Source: Chloroflexota bacterium
GTDB lineage: Bacteria > Chloroflexota > UBA6077
NCBI GenBank assembly: GCA_021786215.1
Contig: JAJYNT010000333.1
Location: 1 to 6,181 of the forward strand
Direction: 5' to 3'
DNA length: 6,181 bases
Part shown: positions 1-5,862 of the stretch, one piece after another
Numbering within the stretch: the stretch's first letter is position 1
Layout: the number at the start of each line of letters is the position of its first letter
Notes under the pieces: model-generated
What the model was told of the DNA's origin: nothing
The model's database searches: none
The model's input: the letters and a program-made list of their open reading frames with translations, nothing else
Program-made: the position numbers and the translations under genes

Positions 1-584
1 AACTGCTGGAACAGGTGAGGCAGAGGATGAGCGGTGGGGCGCCGTTCATCCTCAGTGTTGGCATGATCGAGCCACGGAAGAACCTCGTGCGGCTGATCGA
101 TGCCTTCGAACTACTCAAGACCCGTCACCCCCTCCCCCACAGGTTGGTGCTGGCCGGGAAGAGGGGATGGCTATCTGAGGGGATCTACCGGCGCGCCCAG
201 AACTCGCCCGTGAGCTCCGACATACTGTTCCCCGGTTTCGTGGCTGAAGCCGGCCTCCCAGCACTGTACAGTGCGGCAGATCTCTTTGCCTATCCATCGC
301 TTTATGAAGGGTTCGGGCTGCCACCCCTGGAAGCGATGGCCTGCGGCACCCCTGTCGTCGCCTCCTCCAGCGCCTCGCTTCCAGAGGTGGTCGGTGGTGC
401 GGCCCTCATGGTAGATCCGGAGAACACCGAGGAACTGGCGGATGCGATGGCCAGGATGCTCTTGGACACGGAGACGAGGTCTCAGATGGTAGCCAGGGGA
501 TTGGATCAGTCCAAGCAGTTCACCTGGCGAGCATCCGCGGAGAGGATGCTCGCCGTCTACAAGCGGCTGAGCGCCAAGAGATAG
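1..584 (+). CDS. Glycosyltransferase family 4, C-terminal domain (5' end outside window)
   Basis: This is the C-terminal part of a GT-B fold, GT4-type glycosyltransferase, which would transfer a sugar from a nucleotide-sugar donor to a glycan acceptor. The reading frame is open to the left edge (first whole codon at 3), and a GTG at 15 is only an internal valine, so the true start lies upstream. About 193 residues are visible, whereas relatives have about 370-390, so the N-terminal acceptor-binding domain is missing. The visible part starts just before the donor domain: [12 protein letters not shown] carries the Arg-Lys pair that usually contacts the donor diphosphate. Further on, [19 protein letters not shown] contains the E-x7-E motif (Glu codons at 306 and 330). 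The end, [11 protein letters not shown], is typical of the mannosyltransferase-like GT4 group. The gene is closely similar to the next one in its C-terminal half. Sugar specificity cannot be assigned. Confidence 0.9.
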   Translation, partial: LLEQVRQRMSGGAPFILSVGMIEPRKNLVRLIDAFELLKTRHPLPHRLVLAGKRGWLSEGIYRRAQNSPVSSDILFPGFVAEAGLPALYSAADLFAYPSLYEGFGLPPLEAMACGTPVVASSSASLPEVVGGAALMVDPENTEELADAMARMLLDTETRSQMVARGLDQSKQFTWRASAERMLAVYKRLSAKR

Positions 585-588
585 GGAG
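583..588 (+). promoter_or_regulatory. Ribosome binding site of the second glycosyltransferase
   Basis: AGGGAG overlaps the TAG stop codon (582-584) of the upstream gene and lies 3 nt before the ATG at 592. The spacing is short, but it is the only purine-rich stretch near this start. Its overlap with the preceding stop suggests translational coupling. Confidence 0.5.
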
Positions 589-591
589 TCC

Positions 592-1764
592 ATGGGGACG
601 CCACTCCGCATTGCCATCAACGCCTACTTCCTGCAACAACCGGCCACCGGCAGCGGCGAGCACCTTTACCATCTGCTGGAGGGACTCGACGCCGTCGACA
701 GTACCAACCGGTACCTGGTGCTCTACCCAAGGCTCGGCGATAATCCTGCATTGCGAACCCCTAGGCTGGGCCCGCGCTTCGAGATCAGGGAAGTGCGGGG
801 AACTTCCGAGCGGCTTGGACCCCGCTTCGGCAAGCTGTGGTGGGAACAGGTGGCCCTAAGGCAAGCCTGCGCCGGAAAAGAGATTGATCTTCTCCACTCC
901 CCATACTTTGCCGCCCCGCTAGTCCCCAATCTGCCCACGGTGGTCACCATACACGATGTCATTCCGATGGTCCTGCCCCATTACGGGAGTTCTATCCACG
1001 CGCGGGCCTATCTTGGCCTGGTCTCAACGGCCGTGCGGCGCGGGCGGGCTGTTATCACGGTTTCTGAGGCTGCCAAGAGGGACATAGTCTCGGCTCTCGG
1101 CATTCCCGCTGAGCGAATCCACGTGATCTACAACGCCGTCGACGGCAGTCTCCAACAGGTCCGCGACGCGGCAGCCCTGGAGAGGGTTCGGGATGCGCAC
1201 CGAATCACGGAAGACTTCGTCCTCTACTTCGGCGGCTTCGACGAGAGGAAGAACGTGGCCCGGATCGTGCGCGCCTTTCAAGCGGCCCGCTCCAGCTTCC
1301 ATCGACCTTGCCAGTTGGTACTGGCCGGATCCCTCAACCTGGTTGGGCAACACCCTCTCTACCCAGACCCCCGTCCGCTGGTCCGGCAGCTGGGCCTGGA
1401 AAACCAGGTGATCATCACCGGCCGGATATCGGAGGAGGAGAAGGGAGCGCTCTACAGCGCCGCGTCCGCCTTCGTCTTTCCCTCGCTCTATGAGGGATTC
1501 GGGATTCCGGTACTCGAGGCAATGGCCTGCGGCACCCCCGTGATCACATCCAACAGCTCCGCTCTGCCTGAAGTGGCAGGCGACGCGGCCCTGACGGTTG
1601 ACCCCTCAAGCGTGGAAGCCATCGCCGACGCGATGATCCGGCTAATCAACGATGCCGAGTTGAGAGAGGAGATGAAGCGTAGGGGCTCTCGGAGGGTAAG
1701 AGAGTTCAGATGGGAGGCCTCCGCCCTCAAGACCCTGGATGTCTACAGGCAGGTCCTCTCATGA
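592..1764 (+). CDS. Glycosyltransferase family 4 (mannosyltransferase-like)
   Basis: A complete 390-residue GT-B glycosyltransferase, normal length for GT4, with no signal peptide or membrane segment, so probably cytoplasmic or membrane-peripheral. The N-terminal acceptor domain begins LRIAINAYFLQ and has a glycine-containing loop (TGSGEH, near residues 19-24). It includes TIHDVIP with His121, which in this family lies near the active site. The C-terminal donor domain starts near residue 210 with GGFDERKN (Arg219, Lys220 for donor phosphate). It carries [18 protein letters not shown] with the E-x7-E pair Glu301/Glu309, then LPEVAGDAAL. The start at 592 lies 7 nt after the previous stop and gives the family-typical N terminus. 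The C-terminal half aligns almost without gaps to the upstream partial gene, so the two are probably paralogues from a tandem duplication. The role is inferred to be building a surface or exported glycan. Donor and linkage are unknown. Confidence 0.93.
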   Translation: MGTPLRIAINAYFLQQPATGSGEHLYHLLEGLDAVDSTNRYLVLYPRLGDNPALRTPRLGPRFEIREVRGTSERLGPRFGKLWWEQVALRQACAGKEIDLLHSPYFAAPLVPNLPTVVTIHDVIPMVLPHYGSSIHARAYLGLVSTAVRRGRAVITVSEAAKRDIVSALGIPAERIHVIYNAVDGSLQQVRDAAALERVRDAHRITEDFVLYFGGFDERKNVARIVRAFQAARSSFHRPCQLVLAGSLNLVGQHPLYPDPRPLVRQLGLENQVIITGRISEEEKGALYSAASAFVFPSLYEGFGIPVLEAMACGTPVITSNSSALPEVAGDAALTVDPSSVEAIADAMIRLINDAELREEMKRRGSRRVREFRWEASALKTLDVYRQVLS

Positions 1765-2927
1765 GAGTGCTGATGGTCTCCAAGGCCTGTGTCGTCGGAG
1801 CCTACCAGCGAAAGCTGGAGGAGTTGGCGGCCCTCGACGGCGTGGAGCTGATGGTCGTCGTCCCGCCATACTGGCAGGAGGAGGCCCGACGAATAGTCCT
1901 GGAACCCCTCCATACCCGGGGCTACCGGCTAGAGGTGGAGCCGATCCGCTTCAACGGCCGGTTTCACCTCTTCCACTTCCCGGGGCTGGCTCGCCGGTTC
2001 CGAGATTTTCGTCCCGAGATCGTTCACGTGGACGAGGAGCCCTACAACCTGGCATCCCTGCACGCCCTCTGGTTGGCACGACGCCACGGGGCCCGTAGCC
2101 TCTTCTTCACCTGGCAGAACCTCGATCGCCGCTACCCCCCGCCGTTCAGATGGGTGGAGCAGTACAGCTTCAGGGCCGCGAACTATGCCATTGCCGGCAA
2201 CGCCGAAGCCGTCGGGGTGCTGAAACGGAAGGGTTTCCGAAAACCGATCGAGGTGATCCCGCAGTTCGGCGTCGACCCGGACATCTTTCGTCCCCTCTCA
2301 CTCCCAGAGGAAGAGGGTCGGGGTGAGGACCTTTCCCCTCTCCCTCTGGGAGAGGGTCGGGGTGAGGGCATCAGCACTCCCCACTTTCGCATCGGCTACG
2401 TGGGTCGCCTGGTCGAGCAGAAGGGGGTCCTGGATCTGCTGGAGGCCGTGGCGGGGCTCGAAGGCGAGTGGACCCTCACCATGGTTGGTGCGGGTCCACT
2501 TCAGGGCGAGATCGAGTCACGGTCGAATACCCTGCGGATCTCCCAACGGGTGAAGATCATCCCTGGCGTTCCATCCCGAGAGATGCCCGGGATCCTGAAC
2601 GGCGTGGACGTGCTGGTGCTGCCATCCCGAACCCGATCCAACTGGAAAGAGCAGTTCGGACGTGCGCTGGTGGAAGCCATGGCCTGCCAGATCCCGGTGG
2701 TGGGCTCCGATTCCGGCGAGATACCCAACGTCATCGGCGACGCCGGTCTGCTGTTCCCTGAAGGCAACGTGACGGCCCTTAGAGCAGATCTGGAAGCCCT
2801 GCGATCCTCTCCAGAGCTGCGGGGCAACCTGGGCGAGCGGGGACGCTCTCGAGTGCTAGCCCGCTTCACCCAGGCCCGGGTGGCCGAGCAGACCTACGAT
2901 CTCTATCGGCAACTGATGCGCTCGTAG
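1761..2927 (+). CDS. Glycosyltransferase family 4 with an in-frame repeat insertion at the domain hinge
   Basis: A GT-B, GT4-type glycosyltransferase of 388 residues from the ATG at 1761, which overlaps the previous stop as ATGA. An in-frame ATG at 1710 would add 17 unrelated residues (MGGLRPQD...) inside the upstream gene. The 1761 start gives the expected first beta strand, MRVLMVSKA. The N-terminal domain includes IVHVDEEPYNLA and FFTWQN. The donor domain begins with FRIGYVGRLVEQKG (Arg216, Lys221, the usual donor-phosphate pair). It has E-x7-E at Glu297/Glu305 in EQFGRALVEAMACQIPVV, then SGEIPNVIGDAGLLF. Between the domains, about residues 178-204 are low-complexity (Pro, Glu, Gly, Arg) and encoded by a two-copy DNA repeat, probably a tolerated insertion in a surface linker. 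It is more divergent from its two neighbours than they are from each other. The gene ends in tandem TAG TAG stops. Sugar specificity is unknown. Confidence 0.92.
   Translation: MRVLMVSKACVVGAYQRKLEELAALDGVELMVVVPPYWQEEARRIVLEPLHTRGYRLEVEPIRFNGRFHLFHFPGLARRFRDFRPEIVHVDEEPYNLASLHALWLARRHGARSLFFTWQNLDRRYPPPFRWVEQYSFRAANYAIAGNAEAVGVLKRKGFRKPIEVIPQFGVDPDIFRPLSLPEEEGRGEDLSPLPLGEGRGEGISTPHFRIGYVGRLVEQKGVLDLLEAVAGLEGEWTLTMVGAGPLQGEIESRSNTLRISQRVKIIPGVPSREMPGILNGVDVLVLPSRTRSNWKEQFGRALVEAMACQIPVVGSDSGEIPNVIGDAGLLFPEGNVTALRADLEALRSSPELRGNLGERGRSRVLARFTQARVAEQTYDLYRQLMRS
2291..2368 (+). repeat. Two-copy GC-rich repeat, 39-nt period, inside a coding region
   Basis: Two related units lie at 2291-2328 and 2334-2367. 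They share an identical 17-nt 3' part, AGAGGGTCGGGGTGAGG (2312-2328 and 2351-2367), 39 nt apart, which is exactly 13 codons, so the reading frame is kept. The 5' parts are similar (TCCCCTCTC) but diverged by substitutions and small indels. The encoded peptides are EEGRGED and GEGRGEG. The second unit, read as SPLPLGEGRGEG, matches a family of dispersed GC-rich palindromic repeats that I recall being widespread in Chloroflexota and some Proteobacteria, usually between genes. That assignment is from memory. No other copy was seen in the window. Confidence 0.75.
2336..2356 (+). repeat. Perfect inverted repeat (hairpin) in the second repeat unit
   Basis: CCCTCTCCC (2336-2344) is the exact reverse complement of GGGAGAGGG (2348-2356), leaving a TCT loop. 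The 9-bp stem has seven G:C pairs, so it should be stable in RNA or single-stranded DNA. The first unit keeps only a degraded version: CCCTCT at 2293-2298 and AGAGGG at 2312-2317, with a 13-nt loop. No T-tract follows, so it is not a canonical terminator. Confidence 0.8.
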
Positions 2928-2993
2928 TAGCGGTTCCGCCCCCACCCCACCGGATCCCGAACTTGCCGAGGCTCGTCTTCCAGAGGCGCGGGC
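2928..2993. other. Convergent intergenic spacer (66 bp)
   Basis: This gap separates the 3' end of the glycosyltransferase operon from the 3' end of sdhB. It starts with a second TAG and is C-rich (CGCCCCCACCCCACCGG). I see no stem followed by a T-run on either strand, so there is no clear intrinsic terminator for either operon. Termination may be Rho-dependent or lie inside the opposing genes. Confidence 0.7.
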
Positions 2994-3692
2994 CTACACC
3001 CTGTTCAGCAGCAGTGCCCGCTTGATCTCCTCTATCGCCAGAGTCACCTTGATCCCTCGCGGGCAGGCCTCGGTGCAGTTGAAGACCGTGCGGCACCTCC
3101 AGACGCCGTCCCGCCGGTTGAGCAGTTCCAACCGCTCCGCGGCGCCCTCATCTCGACTGTCGAAAATGAACCGGTGGGCGTTCACCAAGGCGGCGGGACC
3201 CACAAATTCAGGGTTGCTCCAGAAGGGGGGACAGGAGCCGGTGCAGGCGGCACACAGGATACATTTGGTCGTGTCGTCGAACCGCGCCCTCTGCTCGATG
3301 CTCTGCAGTCGCTCCTGTTCCGGAGGCAGCTCGTGGGTTATCAGGTAGGGCTTCACCGAGGCATACAGCTCGAAGAAGTGATCCATGTCCACCAGCAAGT
3401 CTTTGATCACCCGAAAGCCGAGGAGTGGCTCTATGACGATCGGCTGATTGACGTCCTTGACCAGCACCTTGCACGCCAGCCGGTTTCGCCCGTTGATCCG
3501 CATGGCGTCCGAGCCGCAGATGCCGTGAGCGCAGGAGCGCCTATAGGTCAATGAGCCATCCCGGTACCCCTTGACGTAGTTGAGAGCGTCCAGCACCCGA
3601 TCCGTGGGCTCAACCTCGGCATCGTACTCCACAAAGTGGGACTCCGGATCCTTCTCCGGATCGTAGCGCAGGATCCTCAGCGCAACGTGCAT
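2994..3692 (-). CDS. sdhB: Succinate dehydrogenase iron-sulfur subunit SdhB
   Basis: The electron-transfer subunit of complex II passes electrons from the SdhA flavin to quinone through three Fe-S clusters at the cytoplasmic membrane face. It has 232 residues, normal length. All cluster ligands are visible. The 2Fe-2S site uses Cys54, Cys59, Asp62 and Cys74 in SCAHGICGSDAMRINGRNRLAC-like context, with Asp in place of one Cys as in E. coli. The 4Fe-4S site uses Cys144, Cys147 and Cys150 plus, in the second motif, Cys210. The 3Fe-4S site uses Cys154, Cys200 and Cys206. Aligned to E. coli SdhB, the quinone-site residues Trp164 and His207 correspond to Ser159 and Arg201 here, as I recall for actinobacterial-type enzymes. 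The ATG at 3692 has a good Shine-Dalgarno. It is the last gene of the operon, 27 nt after sdhA. A fumarate reductase role cannot be excluded from sequence alone. Confidence 0.97.
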   Translation of the reverse strand: MHVALRILRYDPEKDPESHFVEYDAEVEPTDRVLDALNYVKGYRDGSLTYRRSCAHGICGSDAMRINGRNRLACKVLVKDVNQPIVIEPLLGFRVIKDLLVDMDHFFELYASVKPYLITHELPPEQERLQSIEQRARFDDTTKCILCAACTGSCPPFWSNPEFVGPAALVNAHRFIFDSRDEGAAERLELLNRRDGVWRCRTVFNCTEACPRGIKVTLAIEEIKRALLLNRV

Positions 3693-3698
3693 CTCCTG

Positions 3699-3705
3699 TC
3701 ACCTC
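3699..3705 (-). promoter_or_regulatory. Ribosome binding site of sdhB
   Basis: On the - strand GAGGTGA precedes the sdhB ATG by 6 nt, close to the ideal sequence and spacing. A second AGGAG touches the ATG directly and is too close to act as the binding site. This supports the start at 3692. Confidence 0.75.
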
Positions 3706-3719
3706 TAGGTAGGTATCAA

Positions 3720-5444
3720 TCAGTACTTCCTCTCCTGAGGCTGGAAACGGGTTATGGACACCGGCTTGTAGCTGATATCCACCCCGCTTGGGGTCTTGTG
3801 GGCCAGGGTGTGGACCAGAAACCGGGCATCGTCGCGCTTCGGGAAGTCCTCACGATAGTGGGCTCCCCGGCTCTCCTCCCGGACAAGGGCACCGGCCACG
3901 ATGGCCTCGGATATGTCCAGCAGGCTCCCCAACTCCAGAGCCTCCGTCAACTCGCTGTTGAACAGCCTGCCCTTGTCCTGCAGCGAGATTCGGCTATATC
4001 GATCCTTCAGCCCGGCCAGCACATGGCGCATGGCCGTGAGTTTCCCCGCATCCCGCATGACCGATGCGTTCATATCCATCTGCTCCTGCAGCTCCGTCCG
4101 CAGGGAGGCCACCTTCTCCGACCCGTCCCCAGACAGCAGGCGTTCCACCTCAGCCCTGGCATACTCCTCCACATCTCCAGGCAAGGGCCGCAACTCGGCC
4201 TCCTTCAGATATCTCAGCACGTCCCTTCCGGCCCGTCGCCCAAAGACGATTATGTCCACCAGCGAATTGGTCCCAAGCCGGTTTGCCCCATGAATCGAGA
4301 CGCAGGCACACTCGCCGGCGGCGTAGAAGCCGGGCATAGGGCTGTTCACCTCGTCGATCACGACCCTGCCATCCACATCGGTGGGTATGCCACCCATGGC
4401 GTAGTGGGCAGTGGGCTGAACCGGGATCGGCTGCCTGGACGGCTCGATCCCTAAGTAGGTGCGCACAAAGTCCATGATGTCCGGGAGCCTCTGCTCCAGC
4501 AGTTGAGGATCCAGGTGGGTGAGATCCAGATACACGAAATCCCGGCCGTCTATCCCGCGTCCCTCGCGAATCTCGGTGTAAATGGCACGAGAGACCATGT
4601 CCCTGGGCGCCAGATCCAGCAAAGTGGGCGTGTAGCGCTCCATGAAGCGCTCACCGTTCCGGTTGCGCAGCACTCCCCCCTCGCCCCGGGCTCCTTCAGT
4701 GATCAAGATGCCCATCTTGTAGATGCCGGTGGGGTGAAACTGGTAGAACTCCGGATCCTCGAAGGGAATGCCCTTACGGTAGGCAACGGCCACTCCATCC
4801 CCGGTGAAGGTCAGGGCGTTACTCGTGACCTTGTAAACCCTCCCATAGCCGCCGGTAGCAAACACCACCGCCTTCGCGTGGAAGGTGTGGATCCCGCCGC
4901 TCCCGATCTCCAGCGCCACAACCCCCTGGCACGTCCCATCCTGGACTATCAGGTCCAGCAGGTGATACTCATTGAAGAAGACCACCTCGTTCTTTATGCA
5001 TTGCTGGTACAGAGTCTGGAGGATCATGTGGCCGGTCCGGTCTGCCGCATAGCAGGAGCGGTGCACTGGGGCCTTGCCATAATCGCTGGTGTGCCCGCCA
5101 AAGAAGCGCTGCGCTATCTTCCCGTCCTGGGTCCTGCTAAACGGCAATCCCATGTGCTCCAGGTCGTACACGGTGTCGATGGCCTCCTGGCACATGATCT
5201 CCACAGCGTCCTGGTCGGCGAGGTAGTCGCTTCCCTTCACGGTATCGAACATGTGCCATTCCCAGTGGTCCTCCTCCAGGTTCCCCAGGGCTGCCCCTAT
5301 CCCACCTTGAGCCGTCCCAGTATGGGAGCGGGTGGGATAGAGCTTGCTCAGAACGGCCACGTGAGCCTTCCCCGACATCTGCATGGCGGCCATCAACCCC
5401 GCGCCGCCGCCGCCCACAACTATCGCATCGAACTTATGGTACAT
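3720..5444 (-). CDS. sdhA: Succinate dehydrogenase flavoprotein subunit SdhA
   Basis: The catalytic subunit of complex II oxidises succinate to fumarate with a covalently bound FAD, linking the TCA cycle to the respiratory chain. It has 574 residues, normal length. The N terminus has the FAD dinucleotide-binding motif VVGGGGAG (residues 9-16). His41 in TRSHTGTAQGG is the expected covalent FAD attachment site. Expected substrate-site residues are present: His237 in QFHPTG, Thr249/Glu250 and Arg253 in ITEGARGEGG, Arg281 in APRDMV, His347 in TAHYAMGGIPT, and Arg389 in HGANRLGTNSL. The C terminus, ITRFQPQERKY, is the conserved family ending. SHTGTAQGG, EEDHWEW and HMILQTLYQ resemble actinobacterial/Chloroflexota SdhA more than the proteobacterial form, from memory. 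The start at 5444 lies 16 nt after sdhD with a clear ribosome binding site. Long antisense frames over this gene are compositional shadows. Confidence 0.98.
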   Translation of the reverse strand: MYHKFDAIVVGGGGAGLMAAMQMSGKAHVAVLSKLYPTRSHTGTAQGGIGAALGNLEEDHWEWHMFDTVKGSDYLADQDAVEIMCQEAIDTVYDLEHMGLPFSRTQDGKIAQRFFGGHTSDYGKAPVHRSCYAADRTGHMILQTLYQQCIKNEVVFFNEYHLLDLIVQDGTCQGVVALEIGSGGIHTFHAKAVVFATGGYGRVYKVTSNALTFTGDGVAVAYRKGIPFEDPEFYQFHPTGIYKMGILITEGARGEGGVLRNRNGERFMERYTPTLLDLAPRDMVSRAIYTEIREGRGIDGRDFVYLDLTHLDPQLLEQRLPDIMDFVRTYLGIEPSRQPIPVQPTAHYAMGGIPTDVDGRVVIDEVNSPMPGFYAAGECACVSIHGANRLGTNSLVDIIVFGRRAGRDVLRYLKEAELRPLPGDVEEYARAEVERLLSGDGSEKVASLRTELQEQMDMNASVMRDAGKLTAMRHVLAGLKDRYSRISLQDKGRLFNSELTEALELGSLLDISEAIVAGALVREESRGAHYREDFPKRDDARFLVHTLAHKTPSGVDISYKPVSITRFQPQERKY

Positions 5445-5450
5445 GGCCGC

Positions 5451-5457
5451 TACCTCA
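5451..5457 (-). promoter_or_regulatory. Ribosome binding site of sdhA
   Basis: On the - strand TGAGGTA lies just after the sdhD stop, with its GAGGT core 7 nt before the sdhA ATG. The spacing is good and supports the start at 5444. Confidence 0.7.
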
Positions 5458-5460
5458 CGC

Positions 5461-5847
5461 TCATGGGGTTGAAGTAGGCTGGAAGGACAAGATGATCTGG
5501 GTGCCTACCAGCAGAAAGACGAAACCCACCACGTAGAGGGTGGTCATGGTGACCAAGCGCCACGATCGAGTATGGATGTAGTCGTCGGAAACCACCCTCG
5601 CCCCATTCATTCCATGGATGAGGGCGAGCCACAACATCCCCAGGTCGTACCATCGCCACGCGGGGATACTCCACCGACCAGCAACGAAGGCGAAGTTCAC
5701 GTTCTCGATAGGCTGAAACGCGTGCATTATGGCCAGGTGGATCAGCACCAGCAGGAGGAGGGCAACGCCCGATATCCGCATGAAGAGCCACGACCACAGT
5801 TCGAAGTTGCTGCTTTTCGCTCTTGTCGACGAAGCCGTGTATATCAT
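5461..5847 (-). CDS. sdhD: Succinate dehydrogenase membrane anchor subunit SdhD
   Basis: One of two integral membrane anchors that hold SdhA/SdhB at the membrane and form the quinone and heme sites. It has 128 residues with three predicted transmembrane helices at about 20-42, 62-86 and 99-122, the usual layout. Helix I begins with FMRISG (Arg24) and contains His37 and His42. The loop NFAFVAGRW (51-59) and helix II, DLGMLWLALIHGMNGAR (His78, Asn81, Gly82, Arg84), resemble actinobacterial/Chloroflexota SdhD as I recall it. His78 and His37 or His42 are candidate heme b ligands, by position only. The gene lies 15 nt after sdhC and 16 nt before sdhA, so co-translation is likely. Assignment as SdhD rather than SdhC rests on gene order and family resemblance. 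Confidence 0.92.
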   Translation of the reverse strand: MIYTASSTRAKSSNFELWSWLFMRISGVALLLLVLIHLAIMHAFQPIENVNFAFVAGRWSIPAWRWYDLGMLWLALIHGMNGARVVSDDYIHTRSWRLVTMTTLYVVGFVFLLVGTQIILSFQPTSTP

Positions 5848-5855
5848 TGATCACC

Positions 5856-5860
5856 CCTCC
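5856..5860 (-). promoter_or_regulatory. Ribosome binding site of sdhD
   Basis: On the - strand GGAGG lies 8 nt before the sdhD ATG at 5847, within the 15-nt gap after the sdhC stop. Sequence and spacing are near ideal and fix this start. Confidence 0.75.
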
Positions 5861-5862
5861 GA

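Noticed and set aside
15..17. GTG as the start of the first glycosyltransferase
   Set aside because: The frame is open to the left edge, and starting here would leave only the C-terminal half of a GT-B enzyme. Truncation by the window is the simpler explanation.
1710..1760. Upstream ATG extension of the third glycosyltransferase
   Set aside because: It would overlap the previous gene by 55 nt and add residues unlike any GT4 N terminus. The ATG at 1761 in an ATGA overlap begins the first beta strand.
2291..2368. Repeat units considered as a CRISPR array or terminator
   Set aside because: There are only two diverged units with a 39-nt period, no spacers, and they are translated in frame. The hairpin has no T-run.
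3636..4454. 272-codon open frame on the + strand across sdhB/sdhA
   Set aside because: Antisense to two well-supported genes, with a His/Gln/Leu/Pro-rich composition typical of a shadow frame and no ribosome binding site noted.
4503..5477. 324-codon open frame on the + strand opposite sdhA
   Set aside because: It lies wholly antisense to sdhA with its full set of catalytic motifs. The translation has no recognisable domain, and long antisense frames are expected in GC-rich genes.
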